A model generated the notes under the pieces. The model was not told the DNA's origin, did not search any database, and saw only the letters and a list, made by a program, of their open reading frames with translations. A stretch of DNA of 64,000 nt. Origin: Bradyrhizobium sp. CSA112 (GTDB lineage Bacteria; Pseudomonadota; Alphaproteobacteria; Rhizobiales; Xanthobacteraceae). Shown in pieces: positions 52,434 through 62,754 of the stretch. The position numbers were made by a program, and so were the translations under genes. The stretch spans positions 434,001 to 498,000 of the forward strand of contig NZ_JAACFS010000001.1 in the NCBI RefSeq assembly GCF_029051645.1. The letters run 5' to 3'. The stretch's first letter is position 1; every line of letters starts with the position of its first letter.

Positions 52434-54017
52434 ATGCTCGTTTCCCGTCGTTCACTGTTGAAGGCTGCCGCCGCAGCGCCGGCGTTGTCGCTGCCGGGAA
52501 TCCTGCGGGCGCAGTCGCAGACCACGCTGCGCTTTATTCCGGTGATCGATCTGACCTTTGTCGACCCGATCTACTCAACGGCGCAGGTTTCCCGGAATCA
52601 CGGGTTCATGGTCTACGACACGCTCTATGGCATGAATTCGGCACTCGAGGTCTCGCCTCAGATGGTGTCCGGTCATGTCGTGTCCAACGATGAGCGGCAG
52701 TGGGATCTTACGCTGCGCGACGGTCTGCTATGGCATGACGGCGAGCGGGTGCTGGCGCGCGATTGCGTCGCGAGCATTCGCCGCTGGGCGGCTCGCGACG
52801 GCTTTGGCGCCGAGTTGATGGCCGCAGCGGACGAACTGTCGGCGCCTGATGACCGCACCATCCGCTTTCGGCTGAGCAGGCCTTTCCCTCTGCTGTCTGC
52901 AGCGCTCGGCAAGGCCGCGATCCAGGCACCGTTCATGATGCCGGAGCGGCTGGCGAGCCAGGATCCGTTCAAGCCGCTGGCCGAGGTCGTGGGCAGCGGT
53001 CCGTTCCGCTTTGTGGCGGATGAGCGCGTGCAGGGCGCGCGCAACGTGTACGCCCGCTTCGATCGCTATCTGCCCAGGCAGGACGGCAAGCCCGATTGGA
53101 CTGCCGGTCCCAAGATCGTTCATTACGACCGCGTGGTCTGGACGACGATGCCGGATGCGGCGACAGGGGTGGCTGCGCTGCAAACCCGCGAGCAGGATTG
53201 GCAGGAAACAACGCCGCACGATTTGCTGCCGGTGCTGAAGCGTACCAGCGGCATCACCACGCGGATTCTCGATCCACGGGGTTACACCTGCATGCTGCGC
53301 GTGAACCATCTGCAGCCTCCGTTCGATAATCCCGCCATTCGCCGCGCGGTGTTGGGTGCAATCGACCAGTCCGCTTTCATGACGGCGGTCGCGGGCGACG
53401 ATCCCGCCCATCAGTCCTCGCCGATCGGCTTCTTTGCGCCGGGTACGCCGATGGCGAGCGATGTCGGCCTCAATGTGTTCCGCGGGCCGCGCGACATGGC
53501 CAAGGTCAAGGCCGATCTGAAAGCCGCCGGTTACAATGGCGAGAAGGTGGTGCTGCTCGTTCCCACCAACTCGGTTGCACAAAAGCCGCTCGGCGATATC
53601 GCAGCCGACATGCTGCAGCAGGCCGGCATGAATGTCGAATATGCCGGAATGGATTTCGGCGTAGTGTTGCAGCGGCAGTTGAAAAAGGATCCCGTCGCCC
53701 AGGGCGGCTGGAGCGCCGGCGTCGGCAACTGGCAAGGCATCGATTGGCTGAACCCCGCCGGCAATTCTAACCTGCGCGGCGACAGCAAGACGGCCGGCTG
53801 GTATAAAAGTGAGAAGATGGGCGCACTGCGAAGCCAGTGGCTCGCCGCCGTCAACCTTGCCGAACAACAGAGTATCTGCCGCGATATCCAGGCGTTGTCG
53901 TTCGAGGAGATTCCTTACTTCCCGATCGGTCAATACAAACAGCCGACCGCGTACCGCTCGAACATCACCGGCATCCTCGACGGTACGGCCGTGTTCTGGA
54001 ATGTGAAGCCAGCATGA
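52434..54017 (+). CDS. Peptide-type ABC substrate-binding protein (family 5), first copy
   Basis: This 527-residue periplasmic protein has a Tat-like signal (MLVSRRSLLKAAAAAPALSL) and the DppA/OppA-type body: TLRFIPVIDLTFVDPIYSTA, DLTLRDGLLWHDGERVLARD and TRILDPRGYTCMLRVNHLQP. CCAGGAG precedes ATG 52434. It lies in the middle of the operon, far from the OppBCDF genes at 58447, and is a paralogue of the protein at 56826. Both may serve the same permease with different ligands. It overlaps the next gene by 4 bases. Confidence 0.9.
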   Translation: MLVSRRSLLKAAAAAPALSLPGILRAQSQTTLRFIPVIDLTFVDPIYSTAQVSRNHGFMVYDTLYGMNSALEVSPQMVSGHVVSNDERQWDLTLRDGLLWHDGERVLARDCVASIRRWAARDGFGAELMAAADELSAPDDRTIRFRLSRPFPLLSAALGKAAIQAPFMMPERLASQDPFKPLAEVVGSGPFRFVADERVQGARNVYARFDRYLPRQDGKPDWTAGPKIVHYDRVVWTTMPDAATGVAALQTREQDWQETTPHDLLPVLKRTSGITTRILDPRGYTCMLRVNHLQPPFDNPAIRRAVLGAIDQSAFMTAVAGDDPAHQSSPIGFFAPGTPMASDVGLNVFRGPRDMAKVKADLKAAGYNGEKVVLLVPTNSVAQKPLGDIAADMLQQAGMNVEYAGMDFGVVLQRQLKKDPVAQGGWSAGVGNWQGIDWLNPAGNSNLRGDSKTAGWYKSEKMGALRSQWLAAVNLAEQQSICRDIQALSFEEIPYFPIGQYKQPTAYRSNITGILDGTAVFWNVKPA

Positions 54018-55387
54018 GCACCATTGCGATCTTTGGCAGCTATGTGTTGTCGCGCAGGGATGGCGCGCAGGAGGTGCTGCGCGATCATTGGGTACTGCTG
54101 GAGGGCAGGCGGATCGCCGCCGTCACGCACGACCGGCCGTCCGCCGCGGAGGTCTTCGACAGACCGGGCCGTTTCGTGCTGCCCGGCCTCATGAACTTGC
54201 ATAATCACTGCTTCAGCGAAGCTGTCGCCCGGACGCACACCGAGGACGGCAATGGTCGGAGGAACAATCAGAGCATCGTCTATACAGTATTGCTGCCGCT
54301 AACCAAGCGCGGCGCCGACCTGCTGTCACCGCAAGAACGGCTCGCGGTCGCGCGGCTCGGCATTCTGCAATTGCTGAAGGGCGGCGCGACCACGGTGATG
54401 GAACCGTTCCGCAACACCATCCCTGAGATGTTCGACGCCGCCGAGGAAATGGGCATCCGCTTCTTTGGCGCGCCGTATTTGTTTTCGACCTCGGATGCCA
54501 AGGCGGGGCCGGACGGCGAGGTGCATTACGCGGGCGATGACGGCCAAGCCGATATGGACACCTGGAACGCACTCTATCAGCGCTGGAACGGGCGTGGCGA
54601 CGGCCGGATTGGCCTTGCGATGAGCCCGCACGCGACCGACACCTGCGGGCCGGATTTGCTGCGGGCGTGTGCCACCCGTGCGCGCGAACTCGACATTCCC
54701 ATCACCACCCATCTCGCACAAAGCCAGGCCGAAGTCGCAACCATCGGGAGCCGTCACGGCGGTCGCACGCCGGCCGAATATCTCGACTGGCTTGGCCTTC
54801 TGGCGCCTGATCTCATGGCCGCGCACTGCATCGCGAGCACCGATGGCGATCTGAAGCTGATGGCGGCGAGGGGCGCTACGGTGCTGAACTGTCCGCGCGT
54901 CTTTGCGCGCTCAGGCGTTACCGCGGCGTTCAGCCGGTTCGCAGAGCACGGCGTCCGGACGGTGATCGGAACCGACGGCTACAACATGGACCTGCTCGGC
55001 GAACTCAACGCCGCGTCGATGATTTCGAAGATTGCGTCCGCTCGCGCTGATGTAGCCAACGCACCTGACCTGATCGAGTCAGTCACCGCAACTGCGGCGG
55101 CGGTCATCAAGCGGCCGGACCTCGGGACGATCGCGCCGGGCGCAACCGCCGACCTCACCGTCGTCGACCTGACCCATCCCCATTTGCAGCCGCTGTTCGA
55201 TCCGCGGCGCGGGCTGGTCGCGCTCGGCAACCGCGCCAACATCGATCAGGTCATCGTCGACGGGCGTATGCTGATCGATGCGGGCCGATACATTCACGGC
55301 GACGAGACCGCAATGATGTCGGCTGCGTCAGCCGCGATCGGCAAGATCTGGGATTTGCCGGAAGCCCAGGCGGCCTTCAATGGTTGA
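54014..55387 (+). CDS. Metal-dependent amidohydrolase (Atz/Trz-type)
   Basis: This 457-residue cytoplasmic enzyme belongs to the cytosine deaminase / chlorohydrolase branch of the amidohydrolase superfamily. Metal ligands are visible in GLMNLHNHCFSEA (HxH near residues 62-64), ITTHLAQSQAE (His near 235), MAAHCI (near 270) and GTDGYNMD (Asp near 320). The end GATADLTVVDL is typical. Relatives deaminate or dechlorinate s-triazines, guanine or methylthioadenosine. The operon suggests a C-N bond substrate imported by one of the two transporters. Confidence 0.87.
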   Translation: MSTIAIFGSYVLSRRDGAQEVLRDHWVLLEGRRIAAVTHDRPSAAEVFDRPGRFVLPGLMNLHNHCFSEAVARTHTEDGNGRRNNQSIVYTVLLPLTKRGADLLSPQERLAVARLGILQLLKGGATTVMEPFRNTIPEMFDAAEEMGIRFFGAPYLFSTSDAKAGPDGEVHYAGDDGQADMDTWNALYQRWNGRGDGRIGLAMSPHATDTCGPDLLRACATRARELDIPITTHLAQSQAEVATIGSRHGGRTPAEYLDWLGLLAPDLMAAHCIASTDGDLKLMAARGATVLNCPRVFARSGVTAAFSRFAEHGVRTVIGTDGYNMDLLGELNAASMISKIASARADVANAPDLIESVTATAAAVIKRPDLGTIAPGATADLTVVDLTHPHLQPLFDPRRGLVALGNRANIDQVIVDGRMLIDAGRYIHGDETAMMSAASAAIGKIWDLPEAQAAFNG

Positions 55388-55462
55388 CGGCTCATCGGTG
55401 CCCACGCTTTCGTGGATGGGCGAGGCGGCCTCGCGCTGCTTCCTTCATTTCAGGAGATAACA

Positions 55463-56632
55463 ATGCCTTTCGATTTGATCCTGCGCGGCGGCCGGGTGAT
55501 CGACCCGTCCCAGAAGCTCGACGCCAGGACGGACGTTGCCTTCGCGGGCGGCAAGGTGGCCATGATTGGAAACGAACTCAAGGCCGATCCAGGAACCGAT
55601 GTGCGCGATGTGTCTGACTACATCGTCACCCCCGGCCTGATCGATCTGCACACTCACGTCTATTGGGGCGGCACCTCGCTCGGTATCGACGCCGAGGAGT
55701 TCTGCCGCACCTCCGGCGTCACCACGGCGGTCGACACCGGCAGCGCCGGGCCGGGTAATTTCGCGGGCTTCCGAAAGCATGTGATCGAGCAGAGCCAGGT
55801 CCGCATTCTGGCCTATCTACATGTCTCCCACGCCGGCATCTATGGCTTCTCGCACCGGGTCATGGTCGGCGAGAGCGAGGAGATGCGCCTGATGAATCCG
55901 GTCGACGCCGTCAAGGTGGCGGAGGCCAACCGCGACCTCATCGTCGGCATCAAGGTGCGGGTCGGGCTCCATGCTTCGGGCACCTCGGGGATCGTGCCGC
56001 TCGACATTGCGCTCGAGGTCGCCGAAGAGGTCGGCATGCCGCTGATGGCGCATATCGACCATCCGCCCCCGAGCTACGAGGAGGTGCTTGCCCGCCTGCG
56101 TCCGGGCGACGTTCTCACGCACGCGTTCCGGCCGTTTCCCAATACGCCCGCCACCGCCCAGGGCACGGTGAAGCGGGTGGTGCTGGAGGCGCGCGAACGC
56201 GGCGTGCTGTTCGACATCGGCCACGGTAAAGGCTCATTCGCCTTCAAGACCGCCCGCGCGATGCTTGCCAACGGCTTCTATCCCGACACCATTTCATCTG
56301 ATGTCCACACCCTGTGCATCGACGGGCCGGCCTTTGATCAGGCGACGACCATGTCCAAATTTCTGTGCATGGGCATGCCGCTCTCCGATGTGGTCGCGGC
56401 GTCGACGGTGAATGCGGCTATGGCGCTGCGGCGTCCCGAACTCGGCAGCCTCAAGCCGGGAAGCGCGGGAGACGCCACGCTCATCTCGGTTCAGCAGGGC
56501 CAGTTCGATTATGTCGACGCCGTTGGCGAGCAGATGATCGGCGACCGCAAGATCGTGTCCGACGGCGTCGTGATTGCCGGCCGTTGGTGGCACCCGAAGC
56601 AATCGTCGAAGTTCGAACGGCTTGCAGGCTAG
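55463..56632 (+). CDS. Amidohydrolase/deacetylase family metallohydrolase (dihydroorotase-like)
   Basis: This 389-residue enzyme begins MPFDLILRGGRVIDPSQKLD and has LIDLHTHVYWGGTSLG (HxH metal site near residue 64), YLHVSHAGIYGF, LMAHIDHPPPSYEE and TISSDVHTLCID, the pattern of the dihydroorotase/EF0837-type amidohydrolases that cleave N-acetyl or cyclic amide groups. AGGAG lies 7 bases before ATG 55463. It is separated from the preceding amidohydrolase by 75 bases and from the sigma-54 promoter region by 60. The substrate is not determined. Confidence 0.87.
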   Translation: MPFDLILRGGRVIDPSQKLDARTDVAFAGGKVAMIGNELKADPGTDVRDVSDYIVTPGLIDLHTHVYWGGTSLGIDAEEFCRTSGVTTAVDTGSAGPGNFAGFRKHVIEQSQVRILAYLHVSHAGIYGFSHRVMVGESEEMRLMNPVDAVKVAEANRDLIVGIKVRVGLHASGTSGIVPLDIALEVAEEVGMPLMAHIDHPPPSYEEVLARLRPGDVLTHAFRPFPNTPATAQGTVKRVVLEARERGVLFDIGHGKGSFAFKTARAMLANGFYPDTISSDVHTLCIDGPAFDQATTMSKFLCMGMPLSDVVAASTVNAAMALRRPELGSLKPGSAGDATLISVQQGQFDYVDAVGEQMIGDRKIVSDGVVIAGRWWHPKQSSKFERLAG

Positions 56633-56691
56633 GCAGAGCCGCAAATGAATGTGGGCAGCCGGAAATTGGCAGCCGCGCGAGCGGGCCGTGC

Positions 56692-56707
56692 TGGCATACG
56701 GCTTGCA
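56692..56707 (+). promoter_or_regulatory. Sigma-54 (RpoN) promoter upstream of the peptide-type transporter genes
   Basis: TGGCATACGGCTTGCA has GG at -25/-24 and GC at -13/-12 with correct spacing, matching the TGGCAC-N5-TTGC consensus. Transcription would start near 56718, about 108 bases before the binding-protein start at 56826. It offers nitrogen-type control of the Opp section independent of the upstream LysR promoter. Confidence 0.65.
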
Positions 56708-56825
56708 AGAAACAGGAGACTGATTGGCATCGGTTTGACTGGCCCGTTTCACCTCACGCGGCATCGAACCATCGGCCAATGAATTGGCCGGAACCGCCAT
56801 GACAACCCGAGACTGGGAGAACTCC

Positions 56826-58430
56826 ATGGATCGCAGGACTGTGTTGAAGGGATTGGCCGGGGTAGGCAGCCTGGCGGCGACGGGCGGCCTTTCGATGCCG
56901 GCGCTTGCCCAAGGTGCCGCCGCGCGCACCCTGCGCTTTGTGCCGCAGGCCAACCTCGCGAATTTCGATCCGATCTGGGGGACCCAGTACGTGGTGCGCA
57001 ACGCCGCCGCGTTGGTCTGGGACACCCTCTATGGCCTCGACGCCACGCTGCAGCCGCAGCGCCAGATGGTTGAGTCCGAGGAGGTGTCCGACGACGGGCT
57101 GGTCTGGACCTTTCGGCTCCGGCCGGGGCTCAAGTTTCACGACGGCGAGCCGGTGCGCAGCAAGGATGTGGTCGCGAGCCTCGCACGCTGGTCGGCCCGC
57201 GATCCGATGGGCCTGATGCTTAAGGCAATCCAGAACGAACTGACCGCCGTCGACGATCGGACCTTCAAATGGGCGTTGAAGGCGCCTTATCCGAAGATGC
57301 TGCTGGCATTGGGTAAGAACAGCACGCCCTGCGCGTTCATCATGCCGGAGCGCATCGCCCAGACCGACCCGTTCAAGCAGATCCCCGAATATATCGGCTC
57401 GGGCCCCATGAAGTTCGCAAAGGGAGAGTGGGTGCCCGGCGCCAAGGCAGTGTTCGAGAAGTTTGCCGATTACACGCCGCGGCAGGAGAAGACGTCCTGG
57501 CTCGCCGGCGGCAAGCAGATGCTGGTTGACCGCATCGAGTGGGTGGTGATCCCGGATCCTGCCACGGCGGCGGCAGCACTTCAGAATGGCGAGGTCGATT
57601 GGTGGGAGAGTCCCATCACCGATCTCGTGCCGTCGCTCAAGAAGAACCGCAACATCAACGTCGACATCGCCGATCCGCTCGGCAACATCGGCTCATTCCG
57701 GATGAACCATCTGCATCCGCCCTTCAACGATGTGAAAGTGCGACGTGCCGTGCTCGCGGCGCTGAGCCAGGAAGACTACATGCGCGCGCTGGTCGGTGAC
57801 GATACCGCGCTCTGGAAGCCGCTGCCGGGCTTCTTTACGCCGGAGACGCCGCTTTACACGGAGGAGGGTGGCGAGATCCTGAAGGGTAAACGCGATCTCG
57901 CAATGGCCAAGAAGCTGCTGGCCGAGAGCGGCTATTCAGGCCAGCCGGTCACCTGCGTCGTGGCGCAGGATCAACCGATCACCAAGGCGCAGGGCGATGT
58001 CACCGCTGATCTGTTGAAGCAAATCGGAATGAATGTCGACTTCGTTGCGACCGATTGGGGCACGGTCGGTTCTCGCCGCGCCCAGAAGACGCCGCCGGGC
58101 CAGGGCGGCTGGGGGATGTTTCACACCTGGCACGCCGGCGCGGACTGTATCAGTCCCGCCGCCTACAACGCCATTCGCGCCAATGGCGACAAGGCATGGT
58201 TTGGCTGGCCCACGAGCGAGGTCGTGGAAAAGGAAGTCACGGCATGGTTCGATGCCAAAAATCTCGACGAGGAGAAGGCTGCGGCCAAGCGCCTCAACAA
58301 AGCGGCGATGGAGGATGTTGTCTATGCGCCGACCGGCTTCTTCCTGAGCTACACGGCGTGGCGCAAGAACGTCGCCGGTATCGCAAAGGGACCGCTGCCC
58401 TTCTTCTGGGGCGTATCGAAGACCGCATGA
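56826..58430 (+). CDS. Peptide-type ABC substrate-binding protein (family 5), second copy
   Basis: This 534-residue periplasmic protein has a Tat-like signal MDRRTVLKGLAGVGSLAATG with AQG cleavage near residue 35, then TLRFVPQANLANFDPIWGTQ, FRLRPGLKFHDGEPVRSKDV and FRMNHLHPPFNDVKVRRAVL. GGGAG is 6 bases before ATG 56826, better placed than upstream starts. It follows a sigma-54 promoter and is 16 bases before oppB, so it is the dedicated binding protein of this importer. It is about the same length as its paralogue at 52434. Confidence 0.92.
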   Translation: MDRRTVLKGLAGVGSLAATGGLSMPALAQGAAARTLRFVPQANLANFDPIWGTQYVVRNAAALVWDTLYGLDATLQPQRQMVESEEVSDDGLVWTFRLRPGLKFHDGEPVRSKDVVASLARWSARDPMGLMLKAIQNELTAVDDRTFKWALKAPYPKMLLALGKNSTPCAFIMPERIAQTDPFKQIPEYIGSGPMKFAKGEWVPGAKAVFEKFADYTPRQEKTSWLAGGKQMLVDRIEWVVIPDPATAAAALQNGEVDWWESPITDLVPSLKKNRNINVDIADPLGNIGSFRMNHLHPPFNDVKVRRAVLAALSQEDYMRALVGDDTALWKPLPGFFTPETPLYTEEGGEILKGKRDLAMAKKLLAESGYSGQPVTCVVAQDQPITKAQGDVTADLLKQIGMNVDFVATDWGTVGSRRAQKTPPGQGGWGMFHTWHAGADCISPAAYNAIRANGDKAWFGWPTSEVVEKEVTAWFDAKNLDEEKAAAKRLNKAAMEDVVYAPTGFFLSYTAWRKNVAGIAKGPLPFFWGVSKTA

Positions 58431-58446
58431 CGGTGCAGTAACCCAC

Positions 58447-59388
58447 ATGGTCTCGTATATCCTCCGGCGCATTCTCTCGACCTTGCCCGTGATGGGGATC
58501 GTCGCGCTGTTCGTCTTCAGTCTTCTCTACATCGCACCGGGCGATCCGGCGGCGGTGATCGCAGGCGACCAGGCGAGCCCCGCCGACGTCGAGCGCATTC
58601 GCCAGGGCCTCGGCCTCGACCGGCCGTTTCTGGTCCAGTTCGGGACTTGGCTCTGGCATATCCTGCATGGCGATCTCGGCACCTCGATCTTCACCAACCT
58701 GCCGGTCGCCTCGATGATCGCGCAACGCATCGAGCCGACGTTCTCGCTGATGGCGATTACGCTCGTCCTGACCATCCTTGTCGCGGTGCCGCTTGGCGTG
58801 GCGGCAGCGTGGAAGGCAGGAAGTTGGGTGGACCGCACCATCATGGCGTTCGCCGTGTTCGCCTTCTCGCTTCCGGTCTTTGTCGTCGGATACGTTCTTG
58901 CTTACGTGTTCGCGCTGCAGTTCGAATGGCTTCCCGTTCAAGGCTACACGCCGTTGGCAGCAGGCCTTTGGCCGTGGCTGCAGAACCTCATTCTTCCCGC
59001 CCTGGCTCTCGGCTCCGTCTACATTGCGCTGATCGCGCGCATTACCCGCGCCTCCATGCTCGAGGTTCTGCAGCAGGATTATGTCCGCACCGCCCGCGCC
59101 AAAGGTCTCGGCCAGCGCAACATTCTGTTCGTTCACGCGCTGAAAAACGCGGCCGTTCCGATCGTGACGGTGATCGGTATCGGCATCGCCCTTTTGATCG
59201 GGGGCGCGGTGGTGACCGAAAGTGTATTCGCCATTCCGGGCCTTGGCCGGCTCACGATCGACGCGATCCTGCGCCGCGATTACCCGGTCATCCAGGGCAT
59301 CGTCCTGCTGTTCAGCTTCCTCTATGTGCTCGTCAACCTGATGGTCGACGTCACCTACACCCTGGTCGATCCGAGGATCCGCTATTGA
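58447..59388 (+). CDS. Peptide-type ABC permease, OppB/DppB family
   Basis: This 313-residue inner membrane protein has six helices, begins with MVSYILRRILSTLPVMGIVA, and has the EAA region YVRTARAKGLGQRNILFVHA followed by LKNAAVPIVTVIGI. GDPAAVIAGDQASPADVERIR is the usual periplasmic segment after helix 1. It pairs with the OppC protein; their genes overlap by 4 bases (TTGA). The transporter carries di/oligopeptides or other small amide compounds in related systems. Confidence 0.93.
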   Translation: MVSYILRRILSTLPVMGIVALFVFSLLYIAPGDPAAVIAGDQASPADVERIRQGLGLDRPFLVQFGTWLWHILHGDLGTSIFTNLPVASMIAQRIEPTFSLMAITLVLTILVAVPLGVAAAWKAGSWVDRTIMAFAVFAFSLPVFVVGYVLAYVFALQFEWLPVQGYTPLAAGLWPWLQNLILPALALGSVYIALIARITRASMLEVLQQDYVRTARAKGLGQRNILFVHALKNAAVPIVTVIGIGIALLIGGAVVTESVFAIPGLGRLTIDAILRRDYPVIQGIVLLFSFLYVLVNLMVDVTYTLVDPRIRY

Positions 59389-60308
59389 TCATTTCCACCT
59401 CAAGCACGGCACCGGTGCCGCCGGGCCTTGTCATTGCGCCGCAACTGCCAGACCTACTGCTGCCGGTGGCCATCCGACGCGGTATATTCGGCTTCCTGCG
59501 CAGTCATCCAACGGTTGCGATCGGCGGCGCCTTGCTGCTCAGCCTCGTCCTGGTCGGGATCTTCGCGCCCTGGCTCGGAACCGTCGACCCGACTGCGCTC
59601 GCGCCCGCCAAGCGTACGCGCCTGCCTTCCGCGGATTTTTGGTTCGGCACCGACCTGCTGGGCCGCGACATCTATTCGCGCGTGCTTTACGGCGCACGGG
59701 TCTCGCTCACCGTGGGCCTGTCGGTCGCGGTACTGGCCTCGCTCGCCGGTCTGGCCATCGGTCTCGTCTCGGGCTTCGTGCGATGGGCGGACAGCATTTT
59801 GATGCGGTTCATGGACGGGCTGATGTCGATCCCGCCGATCCTGCTCGCCGTCGCGTTGATGGCGCTGACACGCGCGAGCGTCGGCAACGTTATCCTGGCC
59901 ATCACGATTGCCGAAGTCCCGCGCGTCTCGCGGCTGGTGCGCAGTGTCGTGTTGTCGCTGCGCGAGCAGCCCTATGTGGATGCCGCCACGGCCTCCGGAA
60001 CGCGAACGCCGATGGTCATCCTGCGCCACATCCTGCCCAACACGCTGGCGCCGATGCTGGTCCAGGCAACCTATATCTGCGCCAGCGCCATGATCGTAGA
60101 GTCGATCCTCTCCTTCATCGGTGCCGGCACGCCGCCTACCATTCCGTCGTGGGGCAACATCATGGCCGAGGGCAGGGCGCTGTGGCAGGTCAAGCCCTAC
60201 ATCGTGTTCTTTCCCGCCGTGTTTCTGTCCGTCACCGTGCTCGCCGTCAACCTGCTCGGCGACGGCCTGCGTGATGCGCTAGATCCGCGAATGGCCAAGA
60301 GCTTGTAG
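59385..60308 (+). CDS. Peptide-type ABC permease, OppC/DppC family
   Basis: This protein of about 307 residues has the OppC pattern: helix 1 [20 protein letters not shown], the periplasmic segment [21 protein letters not shown], and the EAA loop [20 protein letters not shown] followed by [13 protein letters not shown]. The start is probably TTG 59385, overlapping the oppB stop; GTG 59415 is an alternative. It forms the membrane channel with OppB. A palindromic intergenic element begins at its stop codon. Confidence 0.92.
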   Translation: MIISTSSTAPVPPGLVIAPQLPDLLLPVAIRRGIFGFLRSHPTVAIGGALLLSLVLVGIFAPWLGTVDPTALAPAKRTRLPSADFWFGTDLLGRDIYSRVLYGARVSLTVGLSVAVLASLAGLAIGLVSGFVRWADSILMRFMDGLMSIPPILLAVALMALTRASVGNVILAITIAEVPRVSRLVRSVVLSLREQPYVDAATASGTRTPMVILRHILPNTLAPMLVQATYICASAMIVESILSFIGAGTPPTIPSWGNIMAEGRALWQVKPYIVFFPAVFLSVTVLAVNLLGDGLRDALDPRMAKSL

Positions 60309-60350
60309 AGCATGATCCGGAAAAGTGCGTACCGGCTTTCCGATGAGGTT
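60307..60350. repeat. Palindromic intergenic element of a Bradyrhizobium type
   Basis: GAGCATGATCCGGAAAAGTG followed by CGTACCGGCTTTCCGATGAG resembles a short palindrome that I recall as highly repeated between Bradyrhizobium genes. CGGAAA and TTTCCG form the stem. Only this one, apparently truncated, copy is in the window. Confidence 0.4.
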
Positions 60351-60358
60351 TTGACCTG

Positions 60359-61344
<986 letters not shown>

Positions 61345-61348
<4 letters not shown>

Positions 61349-62343
61349 GGGCCCCACTGCTCCAGGTCAACGACCTCAAGAAGCATTTTCCGGTCCGCGG
61401 CGGCTTGCTCAGCCGCAAGTCCAACTGGGTCTACGCCGTGGATGGCGTGTCCTTTGAGGTCGAGCGTGGTGAGACCCTGTCTCTCGTCGGCGAATCCGGC
61501 TGCGGCAAGTCGACGGTCGGCCGGGCGATCCTCCGGCTGTTCGACATCACCGCCGGCCAGGTAGTGCTGGCTGGCCAGCGGATCGACGATCTTTCGCCTG
61601 GGGGCTTGCGCGGCATGCGCCGCCGCGTGCAGGTGGTGTTCCAGGATCCGTTCTCCAGCCTCAATCCGCGGATGCGTGTCCGCGATATCCTGGCCGAGCC
61701 GATCCGCAATTTCGGGCTCGCCAAATCTGCCGCCGAACTCGATGCGAAGGTCGCGGCGTTGGTTGACATCGTGCGCCTGCCGCGCGACGCGCTGGGCCGC
61801 CGGCCTCACGAATTCTCAGGCGGCCAGCGCCAGCGCATCGGCATCGCTAGGGCACTCGCCGCGGAACCCGAACTGATCGTCTGCGACGAGGCGGTCTCGG
61901 CGCTCGACGTCTCCGTCAAGGCGCAGATCGTCAATCTGTTGCAGGATCTGCAGCGGGAGTTCGGTCTCGCACTGCTCTTCATCAGCCACGATCTGGCTGT
62001 TGTCGAGCACATGACACACCGCGTTGCCGTCATGTATCTCGGCAAGATCGTCGAGATGGCGGGAAGGCAGCAAATCTTTACCGCGCCGAGGCATCCCTAC
62101 ACCAAAGCTCTGCTGTCAGCCGTTCCGGTGCCGGAGCCCGGTGCCATTCGTAATCCGATCATCCTGAAAGGCGACGTGCCGAGCCCGATCAATCCGCCCA
62201 GCGGTTGCCGCTTCCACACCAGGTGTCCATTCGTGTTCGATCGCTGCCGGACGGAAGAGCCGGAGCTGCGGTCGACGGAAGACGGTCAATGGGTGGCATG
62301 CCATCTCAAGGCCCTGCCGGAAGCGCGCGGACCCTCTCACTGA
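61345..62343 (+). CDS. Peptide-type ABC ATPase, OppF/DppF family
   Basis: This 332-residue ATPase begins [20 protein letters not shown] and has Walker [10 protein letters not shown] near residue 52, [20 protein letters not shown], signature FSGGQRQR, Walker [21 protein letters not shown] and switch His in [12 protein letters not shown]. The Walker B glutamate is followed by AVSALD, usual for OppF. The C-terminal segment [19 protein letters not shown] is the oligopeptide-domain cysteine motif. It pairs with OppD and ends the operon. Confidence 0.93.
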
Positions 62344-62369
62344 TCCCCTGGCTCGCGGCGCTCGCCGAC

Positions 62370-62490
62370 CTACTTGATGCCGTTATCACGGTCGCCTGCT
62401 TCGCCGAGACCCGGCAGAATATAGGCGTTGCCGTCCAGCCCCTGGTCGATCGCCGCGAGCCAGATCGGAACGAGCGACTAAGAGCGCCTC
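62370..62490 (-). pseudogene. Relic C-terminal end of a uracil phosphoribosyltransferase gene
   Basis: On the minus strand, in the frame ending at TAG 62370, the sequence reads [20 protein letters not shown] then [31 protein letters not shown] is the C-terminal signature of Upp-type uracil phosphoribosyltransferases. An upstream stop in the same frame and loss of similarity before about 62480 show that only 35-40 codons survive. The rest of the gap 62344-62754 has no supported gene; it becomes AT-richer from 62560, as expected for the promoter of the next gene. Confidence 0.6.
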
Positions 62491-62754
62491 CAGATATTCA
62501 ACGAGTGGCGGGCAGACGGCAGTCAGGTGGGAGCTTGCCGTCGGTCGTTCTTCCAAAGTAAAGATCAAATTGTAGATGGGCGTGCTGCCACATTGAGCAG
62601 GCCGCTATTTCCATTAGTCGGCCTTATACGTGGCATTTTAACTTCCGATTTTACAATCCGATTTCTCCGTCGCTACGTTTCATCATCAACACGGCCGCGA
62701 AACGAGCCGGTTGGATGAGCAGGCTGGTCCATCAACCCGCGGACGGAGAGAACG

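Noticed and set aside
52728..53933. A 401-codon minus-strand frame opposite the peptide-type binding protein
   Set aside because: It is an antisense shadow; the plus-strand protein has a Tat signal and the full family pattern.
62631..62646. TGGCATTTTAACTTCC as a second sigma-54 promoter before the last binding-protein gene
   Set aside because: The essential GC at -13/-12 is missing.
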